This document shows positions 1 to 6,012 of a stretch of DNA of 8,877 nt, piece by piece. The notes beneath the pieces were generated by a model. That model saw nothing but the letters and a program-made list of their open reading frames with translations, ran no database searches and was not told the DNA's origin. The first letter of the stretch is position 1. The number at the start of each line of letters is the position of its first letter. The translations under genes were made by a program, and so were the position numbers. Origin of the DNA: Caldisericota bacterium (GTDB lineage Bacteria > CG03 > B21-G15). Location of the stretch: the NCBI GenBank assembly GCA_003650255.1, contig QMOP01000043.1, positions 1 to 8,877 on the forward strand, read 5' to 3'.

Positions 1-127
1 ATTTTTGACATATTTCTACTGTTCCTTTTGGTGGTGCTCTAACTATAAGTCGAAATGCTCTCAGCGGCATTATTGTCTCAACTATAATTGCACATCCTAA
101 AGCAAGAGAAAATAGTCGCCTTCTCAT
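1..127 (-). CDS. Hypothetical exported protein, N-terminal part (continues beyond the window)
   Basis: Open from an ATG at 127 to the left edge: 42 codons, no stop. The N-terminus MRRRLFSLALGCAIIVETIM has three arginines and a hydrophobic core, then PLRAF, which looks like a Sec signal peptide or membrane anchor with possible cleavage near LRA. ALGC resembles a lipobox, but the hydrophobic stretch before the Cys is too short to call a lipoprotein. The residues after it, RLIVRAPPKGTVEI, look like the start of a beta-rich extracytoplasmic domain. The ATG overlaps the TGA of the preceding small frame by 4 nt, and its own ribosome binding site is weak. The family is unknown to me and the C-terminus is outside the window. 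Confidence 0.45.
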   Translation of the reverse strand, partial: MRRRLFSLALGCAIIVETIMPLRAFRLIVRAPPKGTVEICQK

Positions 128-273
128 AGTGCACTCTTTTTGAGTTCCATTTTCGTCTCCACCATATTTTCCCCTTCTTCAAACTTATTTAACCTTTCGG
201 ATCCAATTACACAACTATGATTTTTTTCTTTCAGGAAACCTTTTTTCCATGCTTTCGTTTTTCCTCCTGCCAC
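124..273 (-). CDS. Small hypothetical reading frame (up to 49 residues)
   Basis: I do not recognise this protein. From a GTG at 273 it reads 49 residues rich in Lys and Glu (WKKGFLKEKNHSCVIGS, then LNKFEEGENMVETKMELKK) and ends with TGA inside an ATGA overlap with the next frame. In favour: the minus strand is purine-rich here as in the real genes, the stop/start overlap suggests coupling, and a promoter-like sequence lies just upstream. Against: the GTG has no ribosome binding site before it. In-frame ATG codons at 165 (after GAAGAAGGGG) or 150 would give only 13 or 8 residues. Another ATG at 250, preceded by AGGAGG at 12 nt, is in a different frame that stops after 11 codons just past an A7 run, so a frameshift is possible. 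No signal peptide, membrane segment or known domain is visible. Confidence 0.35.
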   Translation of the reverse strand: MAGGKTKAWKKGFLKEKNHSCVIGSERLNKFEEGENMVETKMELKKSAL

Positions 274-281
274 TGTACTTA

Positions 282-301
282 ATTTTTATTTTAGTAAAAA
301 T
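282..301. repeat. AT-only inverted repeat over the possible -10 box
   Basis: ATTTTTA (282-288), a 6-nt centre TTTTAG, and TAAAAAT (295-301) form perfect 7-bp arms. They overlap the TAAAAT box and its upstream flank. The repeat could be an operator half-site pair or simply AT-rich sequence; with no G-C pair the hairpin would be unstable as RNA. Confidence 0.4.
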
Positions 302-316
302 ATTTCAGCTCATCAA
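288..316 (-). promoter_or_regulatory. Possible promoter for the left-end small genes
   Basis: The minus strand has TTGATG (316-311), a 17-nt spacer and TAAAAT (293-288), matching the sigma-70-type consensus at 4 of 6 and 5 of 6 positions. It lies about 15 nt upstream of the GTG that opens the 49-codon frame ending at 124. The surroundings are very AT-rich, so chance matches are easy. An inverted repeat (282-301) covers the -10 box and could be an operator. Confidence 0.4.
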
Positions 317-461
317 TAAAATGTGTTGAGCAAGGAAATGTAAAAGATGTATTGAGAAGGGGAGGATTTATTGCTATTCAGGAATGTTTACTATAGGCTC
401 ATTGGCAAAAAGTGGGCGCCATTTTCTCCACTGAACCTACTTATTTATACTTGAAAACTTC

Positions 462-485
462 AATGACTACACAAATGACTACACA
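462..485. repeat. Perfect 12-bp tandem duplication
   Basis: The unit AATGACTACACA occurs twice in direct succession (462-473 and 474-485) with no mismatch, between tRNA-Glu and the left-end reading frames. It could be a pair of protein-binding sites, one helical turn plus about 1.5 bp apart, or a recent slippage duplication. No third copy is seen in the window. Confidence 0.85.
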
Positions 486-515
486 GTTTAGAACCACATA
501 GATTAACGGGAACCT

Positions 516-534
516 AAAAATGATAAGATTTATC
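516..534 (-). terminator. Weak possible terminator after tRNA-Glu
   Basis: About 18 nt beyond the tRNA 3' end, the minus strand reads GATAA-ATC-TTATC followed by ATTTTT: a perfect 5-bp stem, a 3-nt loop and a T run. The stem has a single G-C pair, so it is weak for an intrinsic terminator. It is simply the only hairpin-plus-T-run near the end of the tRNA transcript. Confidence 0.25.
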
Positions 535-551
535 GACGGAAAGTAGTAAAA

Positions 552-623
552 TGCCCCCAGGCGGATTCGAACCGCCACTACCACCTTGAAAGAGTGGTGA
601 CCTATCCCTTAGTCGATGGGGGC
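552..623 (-). tRNA. tRNA-Glu (anticodon UUC)
   Basis: A complete 72-nt cloverleaf on the minus strand. The acceptor stem is GCCCCCA/TGGGGGC with discriminator A. The D arm is GAC-TAAGGGATAG-GTC, the anticodon stem CCACT/GGTGG has one T-G wobble, the anticodon loop is CTTTCAA with TTC at 590-588, and the T arm is GGCGG-TTCGAAT-CCGCC. The TC at positions 8-9, the short 3-bp D stem and the CTTTCAA loop match bacterial tRNA-Glu. The 3' CCA is not encoded (TTT follows the discriminator), so a CCA-adding enzyme is needed. It lies 46 nt downstream of ychF in the same direction. Confidence 0.97.
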
Positions 624-644
624 AAATCTCCCTTTGCCTTTAAA

Positions 645-673
645 TAGATACAAGATTTCTTCCAAACTGTCAA
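645..673 (-). promoter_or_regulatory. Possible tRNA-Glu promoter overlapping the ychF stop codon
   Basis: On the minus strand, a perfect -35 TTGACA (673-668) is followed after exactly 17 nt by TATCTA (650-645), which keeps TAT of the -10 consensus. The ychF stop codon TGA (672-670) is inside the -35 box. A transcript starting about 7 nt after the -10 would have a pre-tRNA leader of roughly 15 nt. The -10 match is only 3 of 6, so co-transcription with ychF remains possible. Confidence 0.45.
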
Positions 674-1692
674 GATTTAAAAATTATTTCAATTATGTCT
701 TTGTCCTTAAGGATGTAATCTGCGCCGACTATTTTTATTTTTCCTTCTTCCTCTAACTCCTTCCATGATGGTTTTTCTCTGAATTCTTCAAAGTTTATAC
801 ATTTTGCTCTTATGAAGTTCTTCTCCATATCTGAATGAATTTTTCCTGCTGCCTTTTTAACATTTATTCCTTTCTCAACTCCCCATGCTCTTACTTCCTC
901 TCCTTTTATTGTGTAAAATGTTATAAATCCAAGTTCTTTGTAAATCTTTTTTATAAGTTCTGAAGGAGTTGAAAACGGTGGAAACTCACATCTATATTCC
1001 TTTTTCTCATCCTCACTTAATTCCTTTAACTCCTCTTCCAGTTTTAAATTCATTATAACTTTTGGTTCAATTGGAAGTTTTTTTGCCTCTTCAAAATTTT
1101 TCTCATCTGAATTTATCACAAATATTTTTTTCTTTCCGGATATAAGTCCCTCAATATCCTCTGATAATTCCTGTTTCTTTGAAATCTCATCAATCAATTC
1201 ATCTATCCTCTGTATCTCCTTTTTAGCATCACTATCTCCTGATCTTGCCTTTGGAAGAAGTTTATCTTTTCTTCTTTCAAGTATTTCAATATCACTTAAT
1301 GCAAACTCTGTTTTTAAAATTTCAAGTTCTTCTAAAGGAGAGATTTTTGATATTGTTGAGGAAACATTTTCATCATGAAAAAATCTCAACACAACTATTA
1401 ATAGGTCAAGTTCCCTTAAGTGTGAAAGAAACTGATTTCCAAGTCCTTCACCTTTGCTTGCTCCTTTTACAAGTCCTGCAACATCAACTATCCTTATCCT
1501 TGCTTTTGTTATTTTTTTGCGAGGATAAATTCTTTTAAAGAATTCTAAGTTCTCATCTTCAACTTCTACCTCTCCTATATTGGGATTTATCGTTGTAAAT
1601 GGATAAAGGTCAACTGAAACGTCTGCTCCTGTAAGTATTTTAAATAAAAGAGACTTCCCTACATTTGGAAGTCCGCAAATTCCTGCTTTCAT
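670..1692 (-). CDS. ychF: Ribosome-associated P-loop NTPase YchF/OLA1
   Basis: Conserved Obg-related NTPase that prefers ATP over GTP, binds ribosomes and has been linked to stress responses and translation. Length is 340 residues (E. coli 363). Motifs: G1 GLPNVGKS (7-14), G2 PFTT (31-34), G3 DVAGLVKGASKGEGLGN (70-86) with the hydrophobic residue after the DxxG that defines the HAS-NTPases, and NSDE (194-197) in place of the NKxD guanine-specificity motif, consistent with ATP preference. An alpha-helical charged region lies at about 120-180. The C-terminal TGS domain (about 255-340) has FYTIKGEEVRAWGVEKG and FIRAKCINFEEF. The ATG overlaps the hppA stop (TAATG) with at best a weak ribosome binding site, so translation is probably by re-initiation. 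No convincing GC-rich terminator follows; tRNA-Glu comes 46 nt later. Confidence 0.97.
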   Translation of the reverse strand: MKAGICGLPNVGKSLLFKILTGADVSVDLYPFTTINPNIGEVEVEDENLEFFKRIYPRKKITKARIRIVDVAGLVKGASKGEGLGNQFLSHLRELDLLIVVLRFFHDENVSSTISKISPLEELEILKTEFALSDIEILERRKDKLLPKARSGDSDAKKEIQRIDELIDEISKKQELSEDIEGLISGKKKIFVINSDEKNFEEAKKLPIEPKVIMNLKLEEELKELSEDEKKEYRCEFPPFSTPSELIKKIYKELGFITFYTIKGEEVRAWGVEKGINVKKAAGKIHSDMEKNFIRAKCINFEEFREKPSWKELEEEGKIKIVGADYILKDKDIIEIIFKS

Positions 1693-3740
1693 TAAAAAAT
1701 CTTTAAAATTGCTGAATTTATCTTAACTATAAGTGGTGCAAAAACAAGTGAAACAATTGACATAAGTTTTAAGAGAATATTAAGTGATGGGCCTGATGTG
1801 TCCTTAAATGGGTCTCCAACTGTATCTCCAATAACTGTTGCTTTGTGAACATCTGAACCTTTTCCACCAAGATTTCCTTCTTCAACATACTTTTTCGCAT
1901 TATCCCATGCACCACCTGAATTTGCTAAAAAGAGTGCAAGAGGAACTCCTGTAATTAAAGAACCTGCTAAAAATCCACCAAGTGCTTCTGGTCCAAGAAT
2001 TATTCCAACAAGAAATGGTATTATAACAGCACTAATTCCTGGAAATAACATCTCCTTTAATGCTCCTTTTGTTGTTATGTCAACACATTTTGCTGAATCA
2101 GGTTTTGCTGTTCCTTCCATAAGTCCTGGTATTTCCCTGAACTGTCTTCTAACTTCTTCAACAACTTTAAATGCTGTCTTTCCAACTGCCTGCATTGTTG
2201 AAGCAGAAAAGAAGAACGGAATAATTCCTCCAATAAATAGTCCTGCTATTACATAAGGATTTAAAACATTTATTACACTTGTTCCATCAAGCATTTTTGG
2301 TAATTCAACTGTCTGAGCATAGGCACTGAAAAGTGCAAGTGCAGTTAATGCTGCTGACCCTATTGCAAACCCTTTTCCAATTGCAGCGGTTGTATTTCCA
2401 ACAGCATCAAGTTTCTCTGCTCTCTCCCTTACCTCTTTTCCCATTCCAGCCATTTCAGCAATACCTGCTGCATTGTCAGCAATTGGGCCATAAGCATCAA
2501 CAGCAACTGTTATTCCTGTAATTGAAAGCATTCCAAGAGCAGAGATTGCTATTCCATAAATTCCAGCAAATTTATATGAGATAATTGTTGCTATTCCTAT
2601 AACAACAATCGGAATTATAACTGATTTCATTCCTGTAGCAATTCCTGCAAGTATATTTGTTGCAGGTCCTGTTTTTGATGAAATTGCTATATCCTGAACC
2701 TTTTTACCGGATGTAAAAACCTCTGCTGTAAATCCAACAACAAGTCCTGCAATAAGTCCTGAAATAAGAGAAATGAATACATTTAAGTTTTTATAGTAAA
2801 GTAAAATTATCAAAAAACTTCCAATAATAAGAATTAAAGCACTTGACCACATTCCAAGACGAAGTGCTTTTTGAGGAGATGTTTTTTCATCACTTCTTAC
2901 AAAAAATAATCCAAGTATACTTGAAATTATTCCCCATGCTGCAATTAAAAATACCAACGCCATTCCTTTTACATCTTTGTTTCCAATTGATATGACTATT
3001 CCTGATATAATTGCACCAATGTAACTTTCAAAAAGGTCTGCTCCCATTCCAGCAACATCTCCAACATTGTCTCCAACATTGTCAGCAATCACTGCTGGAT
3101 TCCTCGGGTCATCCTCTGGAATTCCTGCTTCAACTTTACCTACAAGGTCTGCTCCAACATCTGCTGCTTTTGTATAAATTCCTCCACCAACACGAGCAAA
3201 AAGAGCAACAGAACTAGCACCCATACTGAATCCAACTATTAAATTAGAAACCTCAATAAGCTTTTTAAGAACATCAATCTCTCTTAAACCAGCATGCCAG
3301 TAAAGAATTAAAAAAACAAGAGAAAGACCAAAAAGTCCAAGTCCTGCAACAGAAAGTCCCATAACCATTCCACCAGGAAATGCAACTCTTAAACCTTCAT
3401 TAAGAGAAATAGAACATGCCTGGGCTGCTCTTGAGTTTGACTTTGTTGCTATCTTCATTCCAATCCATCCAGCAAGTATTGAGGAAAATGCACCGCATAT
3501 GAATGAAAGGGCTGTCTTTTTCGCAATTCCAAAAAATAAAATTACTGCAAGAATCAAAACAAAAATAGCAATACTCTTATACTCTCTCAAAAGAAATGCT
3601 GTTGCTCCTTCCTGAATTAACTCTGAAATCTCTTCCATCTTCCTTGTTCCTCTTGGTTTTTTAAGAATTGAAGATGCAAGTAAAGCAACAACAAAAATTG
3701 CAACCACTCCTGCAAAAAGGGAAATAAAAACCTCAGTCAT
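1692..3740 (-). CDS. hppA: K+-dependent membrane-bound pyrophosphatase, probable Na+ (or Na+/H+) pump
   Basis: Couples hydrolysis of PPi to ion export across the inner membrane. The 682-residue protein has about 16 hydrophobic segments, the usual size for the family. PPi and Mg2+ binding motifs are intact: KAADVGADLVGKVE (191-204), DPRNPAVIADNVGDNVGD (211-228), VDAYGPIADNAAG (414-426), GGAWDNAKKYVE (609-620) and HKATVIGDTVGDPFKDTSG (632-650). GNTTAAIGKG (448-457) has Ala452 and Gly455 where K+-independent enzymes have Lys and Thr, so it should need K+. The ion gate DLFESY (235-240) has Glu238, and Lys658 lies in the last helices, as in Na+-transporting enzymes such as that of Thermotoga. Na+ transport is therefore likely but inferred. 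ATG start with AGGAGGAGGA directly upstream, inside the end of the DUF502 gene; the TAA stop shares one base with the ychF ATG. Confidence 0.96.
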   Translation of the reverse strand: MTEVFISLFAGVVAIFVVALLASSILKKPRGTRKMEEISELIQEGATAFLLREYKSIAIFVLILAVILFFGIAKKTALSFICGAFSSILAGWIGMKIATKSNSRAAQACSISLNEGLRVAFPGGMVMGLSVAGLGLFGLSLVFLILYWHAGLREIDVLKKLIEVSNLIVGFSMGASSVALFARVGGGIYTKAADVGADLVGKVEAGIPEDDPRNPAVIADNVGDNVGDVAGMGADLFESYIGAIISGIVISIGNKDVKGMALVFLIAAWGIISSILGLFFVRSDEKTSPQKALRLGMWSSALILIIGSFLIILLYYKNLNVFISLISGLIAGLVVGFTAEVFTSGKKVQDIAISSKTGPATNILAGIATGMKSVIIPIVVIGIATIISYKFAGIYGIAISALGMLSITGITVAVDAYGPIADNAAGIAEMAGMGKEVRERAEKLDAVGNTTAAIGKGFAIGSAALTALALFSAYAQTVELPKMLDGTSVINVLNPYVIAGLFIGGIIPFFFSASTMQAVGKTAFKVVEEVRRQFREIPGLMEGTAKPDSAKCVDITTKGALKEMLFPGISAVIIPFLVGIILGPEALGGFLAGSLITGVPLALFLANSGGAWDNAKKYVEEGNLGGKGSDVHKATVIGDTVGDPFKDTSGPSLNILLKLMSIVSLVFAPLIVKINSAILKIF

Positions 3741-4350
3741 TCCTCCTCCTTTTCCATTTTTTAGGTGTTATTATTCCACCTGAAACAATCAATTTTGTTG
3801 CATCTTCAATAGGTATGTTTAATCTCTTAACATCATTTTCCTCAACCATTATAAAAAATCCTGAAGTTGGATTTGGGGTTGTTGGAACAAAAAGGGTAAG
3901 ATATTTTTTATCATCAACTTCAAGTTCTCCTGTAAGAAATGCAAGAGTATTTACTCCCTTTCTTGGATACTCAATCAGAACAACCTCTTTAAATGCCTTC
4001 TTTTCTAATAAAAGTGCTTCTATTATTTGCTCTATTGTTTTATAAATACTGTTAATAATCGGTGTTTTCACCATTAAACGCTTGAAATATTTTAACAATT
4101 TCCTGCCAATAAAGTTTGATGCCAAAACTCCTATTACCCATATTACCATCACAACACCTATGAAACTGAATATATAGAGTGCTTCTTTTGGAAAGACCTC
4201 AAAATAATGTATCCTTTCAAAAACAGGATATAAAATCTTTGAAAGAATCTTAAAAAGCGCAATTATTATGTAAAATGTAAGTCCTACTGGAAGAAGTATT
4301 GTAAGTCCTGTTATGAACTGTCGTTTTATCTTTGCGGTTAATCTTCTCAT
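3733..4350 (-). CDS. DUF502 family membrane protein
   Basis: A 205-residue protein of the DUF502 family, which also includes plant COV1-like proteins; the biochemical function in bacteria is not established. Two transmembrane helices are visible at about 13-37 (TGLTILLPVGLTFYIIIALF) and 57-80 (ALYIFSFIGVVMVIWVIGVL), followed by a soluble C-terminal domain. Family hallmarks are KTPIINSIYKTIEQI (95-109), the very conserved PTTPNPTSGF (156-165) and IEDATKLIVSGGII (181-194). The N-terminus is basic (MRRLTAKIKR) and the C-terminus is very basic (KKWKRRRND), suggesting both ends face the cytoplasm. The gene begins 27 nt after the antiporter with no ribosome binding site but with a TATAAT just upstream. 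Its TGA stop lies inside hppA (8-nt overlap). A role in ion or envelope homeostasis is inferred only from the neighbours. Confidence 0.9.
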   Translation of the reverse strand: MRRLTAKIKRQFITGLTILLPVGLTFYIIIALFKILSKILYPVFERIHYFEVFPKEALYIFSFIGVVMVIWVIGVLASNFIGRKLLKYFKRLMVKTPIINSIYKTIEQIIEALLLEKKAFKEVVLIEYPRKGVNTLAFLTGELEVDDKKYLTLFVPTTPNPTSGFFIMVEENDVKRLNIPIEDATKLIVSGGIITPKKWKRRRND

Positions 4351-4356
4351 TTTTTA

Positions 4357-4362
4357 ATTATA
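4357..4362 (-). promoter_or_regulatory. TATAAT box just upstream of the DUF502 gene
   Basis: The 27-nt gap between the antiporter and the DUF502 gene contains a perfect TATAAT ending 6 nt before the ATG, and no ribosome binding site. Transcription from this box would start at or next to the ATG, giving a leaderless mRNA. The -35 region (TGGAAT at 17 nt) is a poor match, and the gap is almost all A/T, so a chance match is quite possible. Confidence 0.3.
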
Positions 4363-4377
4363 CAAAATTCAAAATAT

Positions 4378-6012
4378 TTATTCCATCTCGTGCTGTAATC
4401 TGAAAAGTTCAGTGTAAATCCATCTCATAACTCTTCTATATTCAAGAACACCTGTAACCTTCCTTGAACCCTCTTTCTCAAGGACAGGAAGAAAATCTAT
4501 ATTGTGTCTGCGAAACATTTCAATTGCTTTTTCAAGTGTATCATCCTCATATACAACATAATCTACCTGCTCAACCAAATCCTCTGCTAAAACTACCTCT
4601 CTTAATTCCTCTTCAAAAAATACGCTTCTTAAATGTCCAAGTGATATCATCCCAACAAGTTCTCCATTATTATTTACAACAACATAGTGATAGAGGTTGC
4701 TTTCTTTTATTACATCCATTATTTTATCAAGTGTTAAGTCCTCCCTTATTGGATAAAAATCTCTTCTCATAACATCTCTAACCTTATACATTTCAACTAT
4801 ATCCTCTTCTGTTAAATTCTTTCCTGCTTCATTTGCTTTTGTTATTCCATACTTCACAAGGACAGGTCCAATAATCTGAACAAAAAATGTGGTTGCTGCA
4901 ATTATGTTTATTATAATACTTCCTGCAATTCTACCTTCTTCACCAAGATACTTGAGAGAATGAGCAATTGATATTGCAAGTCCCATTGCAACTCCACCCT
5001 GAGTAAAGAGAGATATACCTGTATATTTTATAACAGTTTCCTTTGCCCCTGATATAATCCCTCCAAAAGTTGCACCAAGTATTTTTCCAATACTTCTTCC
5101 AAATAGATAACCGAGAACAACAAATACTATGGAGATTTTGGCAAATAAATGAATATCAAGTGAACTGCCAACAATAATAAAAAATAAAACATTTAAAAAG
5201 TGAGAACTTGTTTTTATTTTTTCAAATACCAATTTACTTTTATTTGGAAGTAGATTTGTAAGAGTGAGTCCTAAAACCATACTTGAAAGAATTAAATCAA
5301 GTTTGAGAAGAATTGCAACTCCAACTGTAAGTGCAATACTTGAAAAAGCAACTGCTACAATAATCCCCTCATCCTTTAATCTCTTTACAAATTCAATAAG
5401 AATAAGACTAACAATAAAACCAAGAAAAACAGATTCAGTAATTTCAAGAACAGGTTCACCTATTGAATTTAAAAATGAAAACTTCTCATGCATAAGAAGT
5501 GCTTTTGAGAAAACACTTACAAGACCGTAAAGTATTAAAGCAAGTGCATCATCAAGAGCAACAATTGAGGTTAAGGTTGTTGTAAGAGGACCTCTTGATT
5601 TATACTCCCATAAAACATTTACTGTTGAGGCAGGGTCAGTTGCTGAAGCAATTGCTCCAAGTAGAAGGCCAAGATAAAGTTTCTTTGTAATAAGATAAAC
5701 AAGTATTGTAACTCCTATAAAAGCAGCCATTCCTTCACTTAAAAGAATGGTATATATGCTTTTTCCATATCTTTTGAATACATCCTTTTTAAGTTCTCCA
5801 CCTATTAAAAATCCAATAACTCCAAGTATAAAAAATGTAAGAATCGAAAATTTCTCTATATATCCTTCATCAATAAACCTTAAAATAGATTTGCCTGTCA
5901 ATACTCCTATTAAAATATATCCCACCACACGGGGAATTTTTATTTTCTTAAATATCTCACCGCTGATTATACCAAGAATAACCACTATACCTATTATAAA
6001 TAAACTGTTCAT
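4378..6012 (-). CDS. Cation:proton antiporter (Na+/H+ exchanger family) with tandem CBS domains
   Basis: Inner-membrane monovalent cation/H+ exchanger of the CPA superfamily, 544 residues. Residues 1-400 form roughly 12 hydrophobic segments. SATDPAS (123-129) marks the unwound core helix, and ALDDALAL (152-159) carries two adjacent carboxylates, Asp154 and Asp155. In characterised antiporters a DD pair tends to go with electrogenic exchange and an ND pair with electroneutral exchange. Residues 411-544 form two CBS domains (about 411-470 and 475-533: VRDVM, VGMISLGHLRSV, DFLPVL, GVLEYRRVMRW), which in other proteins bind adenine nucleotides and gate activity. No TrkA_N/RCK domain of the KefB/C type is present. 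The ATG overlaps the pth stop (ATGA) and has no clear ribosome binding site, so translation is probably coupled. Na+ is the likeliest substrate, but K+ cannot be excluded from sequence. Confidence 0.88.
   Translation of the reverse strand: MNSLFIIGIVVILGIISGEIFKKIKIPRVVGYILIGVLTGKSILRFIDEGYIEKFSILTFFILGVIGFLIGGELKKDVFKRYGKSIYTILLSEGMAAFIGVTILVYLITKKLYLGLLLGAIASATDPASTVNVLWEYKSRGPLTTTLTSIVALDDALALILYGLVSVFSKALLMHEKFSFLNSIGEPVLEITESVFLGFIVSLILIEFVKRLKDEGIIVAVAFSSIALTVGVAILLKLDLILSSMVLGLTLTNLLPNKSKLVFEKIKTSSHFLNVLFFIIVGSSLDIHLFAKISIVFVVLGYLFGRSIGKILGATFGGIISGAKETVIKYTGISLFTQGGVAMGLAISIAHSLKYLGEEGRIAGSIIINIIAATTFFVQIIGPVLVKYGITKANEAGKNLTEEDIVEMYKVRDVMRRDFYPIREDLTLDKIMDVIKESNLYHYVVVNNNGELVGMISLGHLRSVFFEEELREVVLAEDLVEQVDYVVYEDDTLEKAIEMFRRHNIDFLPVLEKEGSRKVTGVLEYRRVMRWIYTELFRLQHEME

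Larger units (their letters stand above)
274..551. other. Intergenic stretch without a recognisable gene
   Basis: This holds the weak terminator (516-534), a perfect 12-bp tandem duplication (462-485), a slightly GC-richer patch with GGCGCC flanked by the inverted repeat AGTGG (411-415)/CCACT (428-432), and a possible minus-strand promoter (288-316). The only open frames are short: a plus-strand frame of about 34 codons (330-434) resembles no family I know. I see no transposase, no second copy of the tRNA 3' end that would mark an integration site, and no RNA motif I can name. Confidence 0.6.

Noticed and set aside
1..127. Lipoprotein call based on LALGC
   Set aside because: Only about seven uncharged residues precede the Cys and the -3 residue is Ala rather than Leu, so an ordinary signal peptide or membrane anchor fits better.
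411..432. AGTGG...CCACT inverted repeat enclosing GGCGCC, considered as an insertion-sequence end or terminator
   Set aside because: The arms are only 5 bp with a 12-nt loop, there is no T run, no matching partner end and no transposase nearby.
330..434. Plus-strand open frame of about 34 codons with a CxxC and an ATG (384) reading MFTIGSLAKSG, reminiscent of a MerR N-terminus
   Set aside because: It ends after 16 codons from the ATG with none of the following MerR helix-turn-helix residues, and no continuation is seen in other frames. Most likely chance.
552..623. tRNA-Glu as an integration site for a genomic island on the left
   Set aside because: No second copy of the tRNA 3' end, no integrase and no flanking direct repeat of it are found in the window. 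The 12-bp duplication is unrelated to the tRNA sequence.
624..669. Intrinsic terminator between ychF and tRNA-Glu
   Set aside because: No GC-rich hairpin followed by a T run exists in this 46-nt gap.
2333..2521. Plus-strand open frames inside hppA and other genes, rich in Gln/Leu/His or Ser/Thr/Pro
   Set aside because: They are antisense shadows of strong minus-strand genes; composition follows the complementary codons, and no recognisable protein family appears.
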